Shown piece after piece: positions 9,701 to 17,904 of a DNA stretch of 39,385 bases (position 1 is the stretch's first letter; every line of letters starts with the position of its first letter). The position numbers were made by a program, and so were the translations under genes. This DNA is from Maricaulis sp. (GTDB lineage: Bacteria; Pseudomonadota; Alphaproteobacteria; Caulobacterales; Maricaulaceae), in NCBI RefSeq assembly GCF_030149235.1, contig NZ_JASBRW010000020.1, positions 1 to 39,385 of the forward strand. The letters are read 5' to 3'. The notes beneath the pieces were generated by a model, which was not told where the DNA came from, made no database searches, and saw nothing but the letters and a program-made list of their open reading frames with translations.

Positions 9701-10264
9701 CTCAGCGCCACCGACAGCGAGCAGGGTCCGGATCACATCTGGCGAGGCCGCGGTCAGCGCTTGCCGGCGTGCCGTTTGGGCCAGGGTCTGTTTGGCACTG
9801 TCATCCAGTGTCTGGAAACCCGGCAAGGCACCGGCCTCTAACGGGAAACGCCGCAGCAGGCTTTCGCAGAAGGCGTGGATGGTCTGGATTTTCAACCCGC
9901 CCGGGGTTTCAAGGGCGAGGGCAAAGAGCTTGCGGGCCCGCGGCAACTGAGGCGCCGGCGGCTTGGTACCGCGCAGCTTCTCCAGCTCCCTTGTCAGGGC
10001 CTCATCGCCCAGCACGGACCAGGCCCCGAGCCGGTCGAACAGGCGTTCCTTCATCTCGGCGGCCGCGGCCTTGGTATAGGTAACGCAGAGAATGCGATCA
10101 GGTGCCGTGCCGTCGAGCAGGATATTGACCACGCGGTCGACCAGAACCCGTGTCTTGCCGGATCCGGCATTGGCCTCCACGAAGACATGCACATCCGGGC
10201 GTGCTGCATCGCGCTGAGCCTGGCTGGCGGTGGCGACAATGGCGGGATCAAATCCGATTCTCAT
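6746..10264 (-). CDS. addA: Double-strand break repair helicase-nuclease AddA
   Basis: This encodes 1172 residues of a UvrD/Rep-type superfamily 1 helicase fused to a C-terminal RecB-type nuclease. AddAB resects double-strand breaks for RecA-dependent repair. Visible motifs are Walker A GSGKT at residues 34-38, motif Ia CVTYTKAAAAEMKERL, IQTIHAFCESLLRRFPLEAG, Walker B VDEAQD near 399-404, GDEKQSIYSFQGA, and motifs V-VI (MTVHASKGLERPVIILPDT, LLYVALTRARDRLIVCG). The nuclease motif VLIIDYKTNRPPP and a downstream Q-Y-type segment (YLGQMATYRALL) lie near the C-terminus. The ATG overlaps the addB stop by four bases (ATGA) and has GGAGG seven bases upstream. Confidence 0.97.
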   Translation of the reverse strand: MRIGFDPAIVATASQAQRDAARPDVHVFVEANAGSGKTRVLVDRVVNILLDGTAPDRILCVTYTKAAAAEMKERLFDRLGAWSVLGDEALTRELEKLRGTKPPAPQLPRARKLFALALETPGGLKIQTIHAFCESLLRRFPLEAGALPGFQTLDDSAKQTLAQTARRQALTAASPDVIRTLLAVGGAEAVDTLIAWADNNRHELNAAFAQGAPVEALYEVLECQPGEAPESVRREAMAAMPRGEVTAAAHALQDEGGKQDGDKANAMFRALQATDPEQAYRAYLEAFFTRNGEAHRHARLVSAACQKAAPSVLPLIEAEAERMEAARAKVRTLEVAAASAAALEFAVLYLDRLAIERERQRALDFDDLIVLAGNLLSPQNAFSGWVGYKLDASLMHALVDEAQDTAPRQWDMIEGLTAEYFAGEGAWEEERSLFIVGDEKQSIYSFQGAEPARFVEEGRRLELRAEAAGLKAIRPALDVSFRSAPEILQAVDQVFTETEVKFVGPDPSRPFSRYQAHRAARQGMPGCVELWPALPRTEPEEAKSIFDPVDAQPFGSARDRLAEALAREIKRMLDAGDAVWEETGGQFSPRPVEPRDIGVLVWRRTGGFVEELIRQLKLAGVPVAGADRMLLKDQTVVKDLLALGRLAVTSSDDLALAEVLKSPLFDPDDGGDPVINDEALFDLAQSRPTTDRGGLWRALLTTEDVRFAEAREALKAWRDKSETIGVYALYAGFLNAPSASGETRWARVFARLSEEARDAAEEFLNRALEHDRDGGGALASFIAAIEREETPVKRELASQHNEVQIMTVHASKGLERPVIILPDTTRSPKSGRSSAIFSHDQAGLIWSPRKDADPEVVAKLRELERQKQQAEHQRLLYVALTRARDRLIVCGWQQGRGRGSIAEDSWYARLVERWEGEGWDACDTPLTDPEGERLAGLRFGRSPSQLGAAVEQAEVTARLPVWTQSAPGTQMAAARPAAPSSLFGSKEEEVAVVSPLAPDPVYRFRRGDVIHKLLETLPDLPPERREAAAHRFLAAQTDLSEEMRARIFDEVFHILTDAAFAPIFGVGSQAEVSLSGQLAGPSGKILVRGQVDRLRITDHEVLIIDYKTNRPPPETVEGVAQVYLGQMATYRALLGALHPDKRIRCALLWTDSADLMELPDSLLTTVPVGLPA

Positions 10265-13200
10265 TCACCGCCCTCCTCGCTGCTGGCCGCCACGGCCCAC
10301 TCACCACGTCGGGCGAGATGGTCGAAATCGCCGTATTCATTCTTGTACTGGGCCCGCGGCTGGGACGGGTAGGGCTCCGTTTCGATATCGAAACGGGCGA
10401 TCAGTTTATGCAAATCCTCCAGCGCTTTAGCAGCCAGTTCAGCGGCTGTATCGCGGACATCCACACGGCTCTCCTTGCCCGCATCCTTGTTCCCGGAGAC
10501 GGTCAGATAGACCAGTGCCGCCGGATCGGCTGGCGGCAAGCCTTCGAACACATCGGGCTGCGCGGCCATGGCGGCCGTCAGGGGCAATTGCGGTTCGAAG
10601 CCGGCCTTGACCATCTTCGCTGACGGCGCGGTTCCGGTCTTGTAATCGAGCGTTTCCAGACGTCCATCGGGTGCATAATCGAACCGGTCTGCGCGCCCGG
10701 TCAGCTGCCAGGGCCCAGCCGGCCCGTCCAGTATCATCACACCCTTGATTTCAAGCGCTGCCGGTTTGTGTCCGGCCTCTCGGCGAGCCCGCTCCCAATC
10801 GACAAACCAGCGCGCCGCACGCTGGAAACGGGGCAGTTCGAGGCTCAGCGCTTCCGGCTCGAAACCGGCTTCGACAAGCGCCCGACGCGCCTCCGCACAC
10901 AGGACCTCAACCGCATCGGCAGGCAGGTCGTCAGTCCAGCGCTCCACACATTTCTGCAAGGCGTCGTGCAGGGCGGTTCCGCGTTCCCGCGGTCCCGGCA
11001 CCATATCGGCGGGGTCGAGCGGGCGCAGGCCGAGCAAATGGCGGGCGTAGATCGAATACGGGTCCCGCACCCAGGTGCGGATCTCGGTGATCGACATCTT
11101 GCGCGGCCGGGCACTGACAGGCGGGCGCGGCTGCGGCGGTGCAGCGGGTTTAGGCTTGTGGGACGGACGGTCCAGGGCTCGCGCAAGCGCCAGATAGTCG
11201 ATCGCCGGGCGAAGCGCCGCCTGGGCGGCATCACCAAGTGCTCCGCGCGCCAGGGTCTGCAGCCGCCAGAGCCAGCGCGAGGCCACGGTCGGCGCCCCGT
11301 CAGCTCGGGCCGAGCGGGTCAGAAACACTTCGCCGCCGGCGGCGGCCAATTGCGAGAAATCATGAGCGGCGAGCCCGTAGCGGCGCTCCGGTGCGCCAAG
11401 GCCGGCTTTCTCGCGCATGCGCCGCGACATCCAGGGGTCGACACTGGGCCCTTGCGGCCAGACGCCCTCATTCAGCCCGGCCAGGATGATCCGGTCAGCC
11501 CGGATCAAACGAGCCTCCAGCGGACCGAGGATTTGCAGCCGGGGATGAACCCCCACGCTGGGCGGGATGCGGCGCGATTGCAGCAGTTCACGGAAGGCGG
11601 CGGCATATTCGCCCAGCGTCATCGATGGCAGCGCGTCGCTTTCATGGATCAGCTCCCGCATGAGCAGGGCCGCACTCTCTCCACCCTCGCCGCGCCACAG
11701 GCGCAGGGCGCCATGAACGTCCTCTTCCCGGGCCAGAGCCTCTGCAGCCTGTGCATGGGCCCGGGCCCATTGCTCCATGGTCCGGGTTTCGAATTCATCC
11801 GCTCGAACATTTTCGGAGGCAAGACAGGCCAGCGCTTCTGCAACCACCGTCAGGATGCGGTCGGCTGCGCTCCGGTCATCATGAAACAGGCGGTCTCCGA
11901 ATGTCTCGAGCCGGCCCCGCAAGGCCGCGACACCAGCACCCGGCCGGGCACCGCGCAAGGCAGCGGCCTCGAATTTGGCCATGACCGTGTGCGTATCACC
12001 ACGGCTGCCGCCCGCCGCAAAAAGCGGCGACGCCCACAAGGCGGACTGGCGCACAACACTGCCGGGGTCTTCCGCTACCGCCAGCAGACGGTCGAGAAAG
12101 GCACCGCTGGCGCACTGCGCCAGGGGCAGGCCGCCAGAATCGTCCAGCCGCACCCCGAAACGGGTCATCTCTGCCGCAACCCGCTGCGCCAGCGACCGGT
12201 CCGGCGTGACGAGAATGGCCCGGGCTTCGGGCTGCTCGAGGGTTTCTCGCAGCAAGAGGGCACAGGCCCGCGCTTCCGCCAGCGGGTCCGGCGCCTCGAC
12301 CAGGTTCAGTGCCTCGAGGGCCTGGTCGAAGAAGGTATCGCCATATTGCTCGCGCAGGACCGCAATGCGCCCGAGCCACCCATCGGTGGCGCCGGCCGGG
12401 CGCAGGGCTTCGGCAATCAAGAGCCTGCGCGCGCGCGCAGGGCCCGTTTCGGCGGCGCCGGGCCATTGCGACACGTCCCGGGGAGAAATCCCCGCATCCT
12501 GGATAAAGGCGCGCATCGCCCATTGCGGGTGTGCATCATCGATCTCGGCCCAGACGGTCTCATCCGCATCCCAGTCGAAACCCGGCAGTACTACAGCGCC
12601 CTCGGGCAAGGAGGAGACGATCTGCATCAGGCGCCGAACGGCCGGAATGGAACCGGTCGAGCCGACGACCAGAACCGGATGATCGGGCGGCTGCGTCTCC
12701 CAGCGATCCGCCAGGGCGTGCAGCACCATGGCGCGCCGGGCCGCCGCATCCATCAGTCCCAGCTCGGTGAGGCGTTGTGGCCAGGCGGTGTTGAGAATGG
12801 AGAGAAATTCAAACGCCTCGCGCCGGTCTTCGGGCAAGTGTTCGAGCAATTCTTCGTCCAGCGCCGAGAGGTCCTTGACGTCTTCATTGGCGAGATCATC
12901 AAGCAATTGCGACAGGGGCTCGGCCAGCGACAGGGCGCCGGCGAGGCCGATCGGCCGGTCCAGCGCCTTTTCCTTGGCGAGGATCAATCGCGCCAGTTCG
13001 AAACGGCGCTTGGCTGCGGAAATTGCGGGAGGCGCAAATCCGGCAAGCTCACCCGGTTCGAAGGGCGGATCATCAACATCGATATCGCCGAGCGGCTTGA
13101 TGCGCGGCAACAGCGCGACACCGGTGCCTGACAGGTCGGCGAAGGCATCCCCGAGCGCCTTGGCGGCGCGGCGTGTCGGGGTCAGGATCAACAGGCGGGT

Positions 13201-13317
13201 GAGCGTATCACCCGTATAGGCCTCGGACAGCTTAGCTGCGATGGCGGCGAGGTGATCAGCCTCCGGCGCAAGCGTGAATATCCGCGGAGCGGGGTTATCG
13301 AACAGCGCAGCGGTCAA
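10261..13317 (-). CDS. addB: Double-strand break repair protein AddB (alphaproteobacterial type)
   Basis: This encodes 1018 residues of the AddB partner of AddA. It has an inactivated or degenerate helicase-like N-terminus (RLLILTPTRRAAKALGDAF, with no canonical GKT loop) and a C-terminal RecB-type nuclease with RLETLDYKTGTAPS and the QLPL segment. AddB also contributes to recombination hotspot recognition in studied species. The start is TTG at 13317, whose last two bases form part of the murU stop (TTGA overlap). No good Shine-Dalgarno sits at the usual distance, so it is probably translated by coupling. A continuous open frame of 787 codons on the opposite strand is a compositional shadow. 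Confidence 0.95.
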   Translation of the reverse strand: MTAALFDNPAPRIFTLAPEADHLAAIAAKLSEAYTGDTLTRLLILTPTRRAAKALGDAFADLSGTGVALLPRIKPLGDIDVDDPPFEPGELAGFAPPAISAAKRRFELARLILAKEKALDRPIGLAGALSLAEPLSQLLDDLANEDVKDLSALDEELLEHLPEDRREAFEFLSILNTAWPQRLTELGLMDAAARRAMVLHALADRWETQPPDHPVLVVGSTGSIPAVRRLMQIVSSLPEGAVVLPGFDWDADETVWAEIDDAHPQWAMRAFIQDAGISPRDVSQWPGAAETGPARARRLLIAEALRPAGATDGWLGRIAVLREQYGDTFFDQALEALNLVEAPDPLAEARACALLLRETLEQPEARAILVTPDRSLAQRVAAEMTRFGVRLDDSGGLPLAQCASGAFLDRLLAVAEDPGSVVRQSALWASPLFAAGGSRGDTHTVMAKFEAAALRGARPGAGVAALRGRLETFGDRLFHDDRSAADRILTVVAEALACLASENVRADEFETRTMEQWARAHAQAAEALAREEDVHGALRLWRGEGGESAALLMRELIHESDALPSMTLGEYAAAFRELLQSRRIPPSVGVHPRLQILGPLEARLIRADRIILAGLNEGVWPQGPSVDPWMSRRMREKAGLGAPERRYGLAAHDFSQLAAAGGEVFLTRSARADGAPTVASRWLWRLQTLARGALGDAAQAALRPAIDYLALARALDRPSHKPKPAAPPQPRPPVSARPRKMSITEIRTWVRDPYSIYARHLLGLRPLDPADMVPGPRERGTALHDALQKCVERWTDDLPADAVEVLCAEARRALVEAGFEPEALSLELPRFQRAARWFVDWERARREAGHKPAALEIKGVMILDGPAGPWQLTGRADRFDYAPDGRLETLDYKTGTAPSAKMVKAGFEPQLPLTAAMAAQPDVFEGLPPADPAALVYLTVSGNKDAGKESRVDVRDTAAELAAKALEDLHKLIARFDIETEPYPSQPRAQYKNEYGDFDHLARRGEWAVAASSEEGGE

Positions 13318-14027
13318 GGGGTGAGGCGCGCCTCCGCCTGAGCCCGCGCTTCGGGATCGCCGACATGCATCCAGAACGCATTCATCGGCAGTCCGCGCAC
13401 CCGGCCTTGCGGGATCAGCTCGCGCCAGATTTCGGTCATGGAATAGCGCGCCACCGGACGGCCCGACATGATCTGCGGATTGTGGATCTGGACGCCGGCA
13501 TAGGCATAGGGCGCCGACGGGCGGTCGCCGCGCCAGTCGAGGCGACAGTCCTCACCGAGATAGAAATCCCCCGCTCCGTCAAAACCAAGCGTGCGCTCGA
13601 GCGGGGCCAGCAAGAGCAGGACATCCATCTCGTCGCTATTCCAGGCCGCACGCATACGATCGAGCTCGCGCTCGCCTTCATCGACCCAGATGGCATCGAT
13701 ATTGGAAATGAAAATCGGGTCAGAACCGAGCAGCGGCAGCGCCTTGGCAACCCCGCCACCGGTTTCCAGCACTTCATCGCGTTCGTCGGAAATCGTCACT
13801 GCGGGTTGACCGCTCCAGCCAGCCAGGTGCTGCTCCATACGGTCGGCGAAGTGGTGGACATTGACCACGGCCCTCTCAACACCGGTCGCGGCAAAGCGGT
13901 CCAGGGCCCAGTCGACCAAGGCCTTGCCGCCAACCTCGACCAGGGCTTTGGGCCTGTCATTGGTCAGGGGCCGCATGCGCGTGCCCAGACCCGCCGCCAG
14001 GGCCATGCCGGTCTTGATCTCGATCAC
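13314..14027 (-). CDS. murU: N-acetylmuramate alpha-1-phosphate uridylyltransferase
   Basis: This encodes 237 residues of a nucleotidyltransferase. MurU makes UDP-MurNAc from MurNAc-1-phosphate in the wall-recycling route that bypasses MurA/MurB and therefore fosfomycin. The signature nucleotide-binding loop AAGLGTRMRPLTNDRPKALV lies at residues 11-30. ETGGGVAKALPLLG and ISNIDAIWVD follow, the latter with the metal-binding aspartate. The start is GTG at 14027, which overlaps the amgK stop as GTGA and has AGGA nine bases upstream. The frame is open further upstream to an ATG at 14072, but that lies inside amgK and adds unrelated residues. The adjacent kinase amgK makes its substrate. Confidence 0.92.
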   Translation of the reverse strand: MIEIKTGMALAAGLGTRMRPLTNDRPKALVEVGGKALVDWALDRFAATGVERAVVNVHHFADRMEQHLAGWSGQPAVTISDERDEVLETGGGVAKALPLLGSDPIFISNIDAIWVDEGERELDRMRAAWNSDEMDVLLLLAPLERTLGFDGAGDFYLGEDCRLDWRGDRPSAPYAYAGVQIHNPQIMSGRPVARYSMTEIWRELIPQGRVRGLPMNAFWMHVGDPEARAQAEARLTP

Positions 14028-15124
14028 TTGTGGGCTTCCTTGAACACGCAATCGGCGTGCGTCTTGGCCCACATCAGCAAGGGCATCAGTGCCGGGTGCT
14101 GCAGGTCAGCGACGAAATGGCGCGCGACATGCGGCAACATTTCCAGATAACGCGGCTTCTCATCGCGCAGGGCGAGGCGGACGAAAATGCCCAGGATCTT
14201 GGCATTGCGCTGCGCCCCGAGGACAGCATAGCTGGCGTCAAACCCGGCTGCATCCTCAATGCCGGCCTGGGCACAAAAGCGCGCTTTGAGAGGCACGATC
14301 AGCTTGCGATCGACATTGCGGCGGGCATCCTCCAGCAAGGAGACAAGGTCATAGGCGGGATGCCCCATCAAGGCGTCCTGGAAATCCAGCAGACCGACAC
14401 GGGCATGACCTTCGCGGTCCGGCAGGTGGATGAGGTTCTCGGCGTGGAAATCGCGCAGCACCAGGCCCGGCGCACAGGCATCGAGCCGCTGCAGGGCCGT
14501 TGACCAGATTTCACGCCACTCGGCGCGCGCGGCATCACTGACCGGCGCTTCAGCATAGCGCTCGAGGAACCAGTCGAGGAAAAGGTCAAGCTCGGCCATA
14601 TAGGCGACGCTGTCATAGGACTGCACCGTCCAGCTTTGACCATCATACTCTAGTTCCGGGTCGAAGCTTGAGCGATAGAGCGCGGCCAGAGCGTCGACGG
14701 CGAGGGAATAGACCGTGCCTTCATGCATCTTGTCAGGAACGATCCGGGCATAGAGATCGTCGCCCAGGTCTTCCAGGATGAGAAAACCTTCCGACAGATC
14801 TGCGGCCAGGATTTTAGGCGCCGAGAAACCGCGTTCGGTCAGAGCCTGAGCGAGCCCAGAGAAAGCCGCCAGGTTCGGACCGGCCAGTCGGGCAACAGCA
14901 TTATAGCCCAGCGCTTCGCGTTCTCCCGGGCTGGCATCAACCGGACAGGCCGGGGCCTCTGCACCGGCCGGTGCATCCATCAGGATGGCCTCACGGTCGC
15001 CGTCAATGAGACGAGCATAACTGCGTGTGGATGCATCACCGCTCAGCGGGCGAACTTCGGCTGAACCCCAGCCGACCCGCTCGATAAAGGCCGACCGCGC
15101 GGCCGCGCGCTCAGATGTCGTCAA
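14024..15124 (-). CDS. amgK: N-acetylmuramate/N-acetylglucosamine kinase (aminoglycoside-phosphotransferase fold)
   Basis: This encodes 366 residues of the APH kinase fold. AmgK phosphorylates MurNAc (and GlcNAc) at the anomeric carbon to feed MurU. The catalytic loop LRDFHAENLIHL and the metal-binding GLLDFQDALMGHPAYDL are present. The N-lobe carries PLSGDASTRSYARL and a nucleotide-facing AILMDAP. I prefer a TTG start at 15124: it is preceded by GGGAG at normal spacing and gives the expected N-terminus (TTSERAAARSAFIERVGW). It overlaps tsaE by 14 bp, and the stop overlaps murU. The tsaE-amgK-murU order is known from pseudomonads and caulobacters. Confidence 0.92.
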   Translation of the reverse strand: MTTSERAAARSAFIERVGWGSAEVRPLSGDASTRSYARLIDGDREAILMDAPAGAEAPACPVDASPGEREALGYNAVARLAGPNLAAFSGLAQALTERGFSAPKILAADLSEGFLILEDLGDDLYARIVPDKMHEGTVYSLAVDALAALYRSSFDPELEYDGQSWTVQSYDSVAYMAELDLFLDWFLERYAEAPVSDAARAEWREIWSTALQRLDACAPGLVLRDFHAENLIHLPDREGHARVGLLDFQDALMGHPAYDLVSLLEDARRNVDRKLIVPLKARFCAQAGIEDAAGFDASYAVLGAQRNAKILGIFVRLALRDEKPRYLEMLPHVARHFVADLQHPALMPLLMWAKTHADCVFKEAHK

Positions 15125-15599
15125 GGCGTGTCTCCCAATCTCCCCGGCCCGCGATCCGGACCTGACGCTTGTTTGCGCCGTTATCGCTCTGGTTTGTGTC
15201 ATCTTGTCCCGCCATCGACAAGTCGATCTCCAGCCGTGTCTGTGGACACCAGTCGCCAAGCCGGTCCGGCCATTCAATCAGGCAGATGGCGTCCTCGAAC
15301 GCGTCCTCCAAACCCAGCTCCTCCAGCTCTCCCTCATCCTCGATGCGATAGAGATCAGCATGCCACAAGGGGGTGCCAGATTCTGTCTCGTAGGTTTGAA
15401 CGAGAGTGTAGGTCGGGCTCGGCGCGTCGCTGACACCGGTCAAAGTCTCAATGATGGCCCGGGCCAGGGTCGTCTTGCCGGCACCCAGCCCTCCGGTCAG
15501 GAAAACCACATCACCCGCCTGCAGCCGGGCCGCGACACGCACGCCCAGCGCTCGGGTCTCATCGAGACTGGACAGGGCAATAATCGGTCGAGATGTCAT
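15111..15599 (-). CDS. tsaE: tRNA threonylcarbamoyladenosine biosynthesis ATPase TsaE
   Basis: This encodes 162 residues of the small P-loop ATPase that works with TsaB and TsaD to make the t6A37 modification of ANN-decoding tRNAs. Walker A is GGLGAGKTTLARAI at residues 36-49. The family's SPTYTLVQTYE, LWHADLYRIEDEGELEELGL and ICLIEWPDRLG segments are all visible. The start is the ATG at 15599; the frame continues upstream for 30 codons into the promoter region of the divergent ferredoxin. The C-terminal part after residue 125 (Gln/Asn/Asp-rich, AGQDDTNQSDNGANK) is a longer linker than usual. It is the first gene of the six-gene cluster ending at trxA. Confidence 0.95.
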   Translation of the reverse strand: MTSRPIIALSSLDETRALGVRVAARLQAGDVVFLTGGLGAGKTTLARAIIETLTGVSDAPSPTYTLVQTYETESGTPLWHADLYRIEDEGELEELGLEDAFEDAICLIEWPDRLGDWCPQTRLEIDLSMAGQDDTNQSDNGANKRQVRIAGRGDWETRLDDI

Positions 15600-15651
15600 G
15601 CCCAAGCGCTTAGCGAAGCCCGAGCATAACGGCAAGCTGTGAAAGCCTGTC

Positions 15652-15680
15652 TTGACTCCGCGGTGAACGCTGTTCATTTC
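15652..15680 (+). promoter_or_regulatory. Candidate ferredoxin promoter with a small palindrome
   Basis: TTGACTC at 15652-15658 resembles a -35 element of caulobacter housekeeping promoters. Ten bases later comes GCTGTTC, a partial match to the GCTANAWC-type -10 element. The perfect 5+5 inverted repeat TGAAC-GCT-GTTCA at 15664-15676 overlaps the -10 and could be an operator. The ferredoxin start follows with GGAG at 15694-15697. The promoter call is inference from consensus matching only. Confidence 0.4.
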
Positions 15681-15703
15681 CGTATCCAAGAGCGGAGTGA
15701 CCC

Positions 15704-16024
15704 ATGCCTAAGATCACCTATATCGAACACAACGGAACAGAGCACACCCATGACGTCGCCACCGGGCTTACCGTCATGGAAGGGGCCGTACGCAACCTCG
15801 TCCCCGGAATCGACGCCGATTGCGGCGGGGCCTGTGCCTGTGCCACCTGCCATGTCTATGTCGACGCGGCCTGGACGGAGAAGACCGGAACCCGCGAAGC
15901 CATGGAGGAATCCATGCTCGACTTCGCCGATCATGTTCAGGACACTTCGCGCCTGTCCTGCCAGATCAAGGTCACCGACGACATGGACGGCATGATTATC
16001 CGCATGCCGGAACACCAGGGCTGA
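15704..16024 (+). CDS. [2Fe-2S] ferredoxin (adrenodoxin/FdxB type)
   Basis: This encodes 106 residues of an adrenodoxin-like electron carrier. The cluster-binding pattern is C40, C46, C49 and C86, in [17 protein letters not shown] and RLSCQIKV. The conserved acidic patch [18 protein letters not shown], which docks to reductase and P450 or Fe-S assembly partners, is present. An extra cysteine at C44 lies inside the loop. Such ferredoxins serve cytochrome P450s or iron-sulfur cluster biogenesis; no P450, reductase or isc/suf gene is nearby, so the partner is unknown. The gene is monocistronic, divergent from tsaE, and ends in its own terminator. Confidence 0.93.
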   Translation: MPKITYIEHNGTEHTHDVATGLTVMEGAVRNLVPGIDADCGGACACATCHVYVDAAWTEKTGTREAMEESMLDFADHVQDTSRLSCQIKVTDDMDGMIIRMPEHQG

Positions 16025-16044
16025 TCAGCCCGCCCGAAGACATG

Positions 16045-16085
16045 AAAACGCCCGGCTGGTGAAAACCGGCCGGGCGTTTTTCGTG
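16045..16085. terminator. Terminator after the ferredoxin gene
   Basis: A 16-bp stem (16045-16060 with 16065-16080, one G-T pair) and a GAAA tetraloop are followed by a run of six Ts on the + strand. The A-tract start means it can also act on the minus strand for the converging lipoprotein gene. Confidence 0.92.
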
Positions 16086-16104
16086 GTCGATGCAGGGATG
16101 CCGC

Positions 16105-16683
16105 CTACTCCGCGGCCAGATCCATCGAATTCATGATCTGGTCGACCTCGTCGGCGAGCGAGGCGTAATAGTGCATTTCCGGCGCCAGGAAGAGGATGAG
16201 GTGAAGACCGTCCTCCTGCGCGACCGCGGCGACATCACCGCGGACATTGAGACCGTTTTCCCAATTGCCGATCAGGCCAAAACGAATGCCTTCATTGCCA
16301 TCAATCGTGGCCGGGCGGATCTCGACGGCTTCAACCGAATTATAGCCGATCAGGGCGAGCGATCGCGTGACCATCTCGACCACTTCAAACTCGCTGGCGC
16401 CATCGGCATAGGTCGGCACATCCGCCTCACGGAAGACGCGAACAAAGGACTGACCATCGGCGATGGTGACGAAATGCAGGCGATTGAGCAGCATACCATC
16501 CTTGGTCAGGTATTCGCCGGACGTGGCCGGGTTGATCTGCGACGGCCAGCGCGACCAGTCGCTCGGCAGGGTGACGGAGAAATCCGACTCAGTCTGGAAG
16601 GCCCCCGCCGGCGCGGTTTCCGGCATCACAGCGCAGCCAGCAAGCGCTGCGACAGCAGCCACCATGGCGATCAGTTTTTTCAT
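16105..16683 (-). CDS. Putative lipoprotein of unknown function
   Basis: This encodes 192 residues. A lipoprotein signal with lipobox LAGC (C17) is followed by a compact domain with alternating strands: a segment SDFSVTLPSDWSRWPS, then a long region ending in DQIMNSMDLAAE. I do not recognise the family. The gene starts inside the M48 protease stop (ATGA overlap), so it is translationally coupled to it and probably acts with it in the envelope. The C-terminal motif (IMNSMDLA) resembles the end of the first gene of this set (IMNNLDLAPVEE at 17905-18585), which hints at a shared ancestry or a shared feature of the two flanking proteins. Confidence 0.8.
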   Translation of the reverse strand: MKKLIAMVAAVAALAGCAVMPETAPAGAFQTESDFSVTLPSDWSRWPSQINPATSGEYLTKDGMLLNRLHFVTIADGQSFVRVFREADVPTYADGASEFEVVEMVTRSLALIGYNSVEAVEIRPATIDGNEGIRFGLIGNWENGLNVRGDVAAVAQEDGLHLILFLAPEMHYYASLADEVDQIMNSMDLAAE

Positions 16684-17900
16684 GAATTTTCCCCCGAAAG
16701 CGTTTCAATCAGCCGTTCCACCAGGCGCGCATCGCGGGCATTGGGGTCGAGCTCAAGATAAGTTGTGAAGGCGGTCGCCGCAGCAGCCGGCTCGCCGGCC
16801 TGACGGTAGGCTTCGCCCATAAGCCGATAGGTATCGGCCGGTACGTCATCATATTGGGTGGCCGCCTGATAGGCAGCGAGGGCCGCCTCGCGGTCGCCCT
16901 CTTCCCCGCGCATGGCCAGGACACGGCCGCGGGCGGCGTGAAGGATGCCCTCATGGCCGCCGGTTTCGAGGCGCCGGTCGATCAGGAACAGGCTGGAACC
17001 GTAGTCGCGCAGAGCGATCTGGGCGTCGAGCCAGTCCTTCAGATGGGGCGAGACCACAGCATCGAGCTCGGCGGTACGCGGCTCGATCATTGCCATGCTG
17101 GCGGTCTGTTCGCTCAGCGTATCAATGCGCTGCTGGATCAGCGGGTGGGTACGATACATCCCGCCGCGGTCCGCACGGCGAGCGCGGCGCTCATCATCCG
17201 AGGCCTTCAGTTCGTCGAGCAAATTCGTCCAGATGCGCGGCGCGGCTGTCGGGTCCAGACCCGCCTCAGCGATCAGCTCGACACCAATGCGATCGGCCTC
17301 AGCCTCACGCTCACGCGAATAGGAAAATGCCCCGCCATAGGCCAGTGCTGTAGCGATGGACCCGGACGTTCCGGAATAGCCCTGGCCCGGCGCCACGCCG
17401 GTCGAAGCCGCCACACCGACAGAAATCACACTGCCCACGATCGCCGCTGTAACAGCAGCATTACGGTTGGCATTGCGCTGTTCCAGGGCGTGGTTCTCGA
17501 CGAAATGCGCCATTTCATGGCCGAGCACGAAAGCCAGCTCGTCTTCACTCGATGCGCGCAGCAAGAGACCGGAATTGACCAGCATCATGCCGTTCGGCGC
17601 CATCATGGCGTTGAAATCGATACTGTCGAGCACGTAGACGCGGATATCGGCGCAATACTCACCGCCGATCCGGCAAACCAGATCGGTGACAAAGGCGTTG
17701 AGTGCGGGATCCTCCAGCAGACGCCCGGAGGTGAGCAGGCTCTCCTCCATCTGGTCCATCTGGTACCAGAGGCTGGCTTCGGTCGTATCAAGCGCTTCAG
17801 GCCGCTGCCCCACCGTGCGGACACCCTGGTCCGTGGCACAGCCAGCCAGCGTCGCGAGCGCAGTGGCCCCGATCAGGACAGATCTGAACAACCGGCTCAC
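16680..17900 (-). CDS. M48-family zinc metalloprotease lipoprotein with TPR-like tail
   Basis: This encodes 406 residues. The signal ends in a lipobox LAGC with C21. The peptidase domain carries HEMAH at 128-132 in FVLGHEMAHFVENHALEQ and a downstream third-ligand helix SREREAEADRIGVEL, preceded by NAMMAPNGMMLVNSGLL. This is the LoiP/BepA-like periplasmic layout of M48 proteases. A Gly/Ser-rich helix with membrane-active character (about 148-180) separates the two zinc segments. Residues about 300-400 form TPR-like helices (AALAAYQAATQYDDVPADTYRLMGEAY). BepA-like proteins survey outer-membrane protein assembly, but the exact substrate here is unknown. It is the middle gene of a three-gene exported cluster. 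Confidence 0.9.
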   Translation of the reverse strand: MSRLFRSVLIGATALATLAGCATDQGVRTVGQRPEALDTTEASLWYQMDQMEESLLTSGRLLEDPALNAFVTDLVCRIGGEYCADIRVYVLDSIDFNAMMAPNGMMLVNSGLLLRASSEDELAFVLGHEMAHFVENHALEQRNANRNAAVTAAIVGSVISVGVAASTGVAPGQGYSGTSGSIATALAYGGAFSYSREREAEADRIGVELIAEAGLDPTAAPRIWTNLLDELKASDDERRARRADRGGMYRTHPLIQQRIDTLSEQTASMAMIEPRTAELDAVVSPHLKDWLDAQIALRDYGSSLFLIDRRLETGGHEGILHAARGRVLAMRGEEGDREAALAAYQAATQYDDVPADTYRLMGEAYRQAGEPAAAATAFTTYLELDPNARDARLVERLIETLSGENS

Positions 17901-17904
17901 CGGC

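Noticed and set aside
10768-13131. A 787-codon open frame on the + strand, antisense to addB
   Set aside because: Its translation is Arg/Gly/Gln-rich with no domain, it lies entirely over a convincing addB, and long antisense open frames are common in GC-rich DNA.
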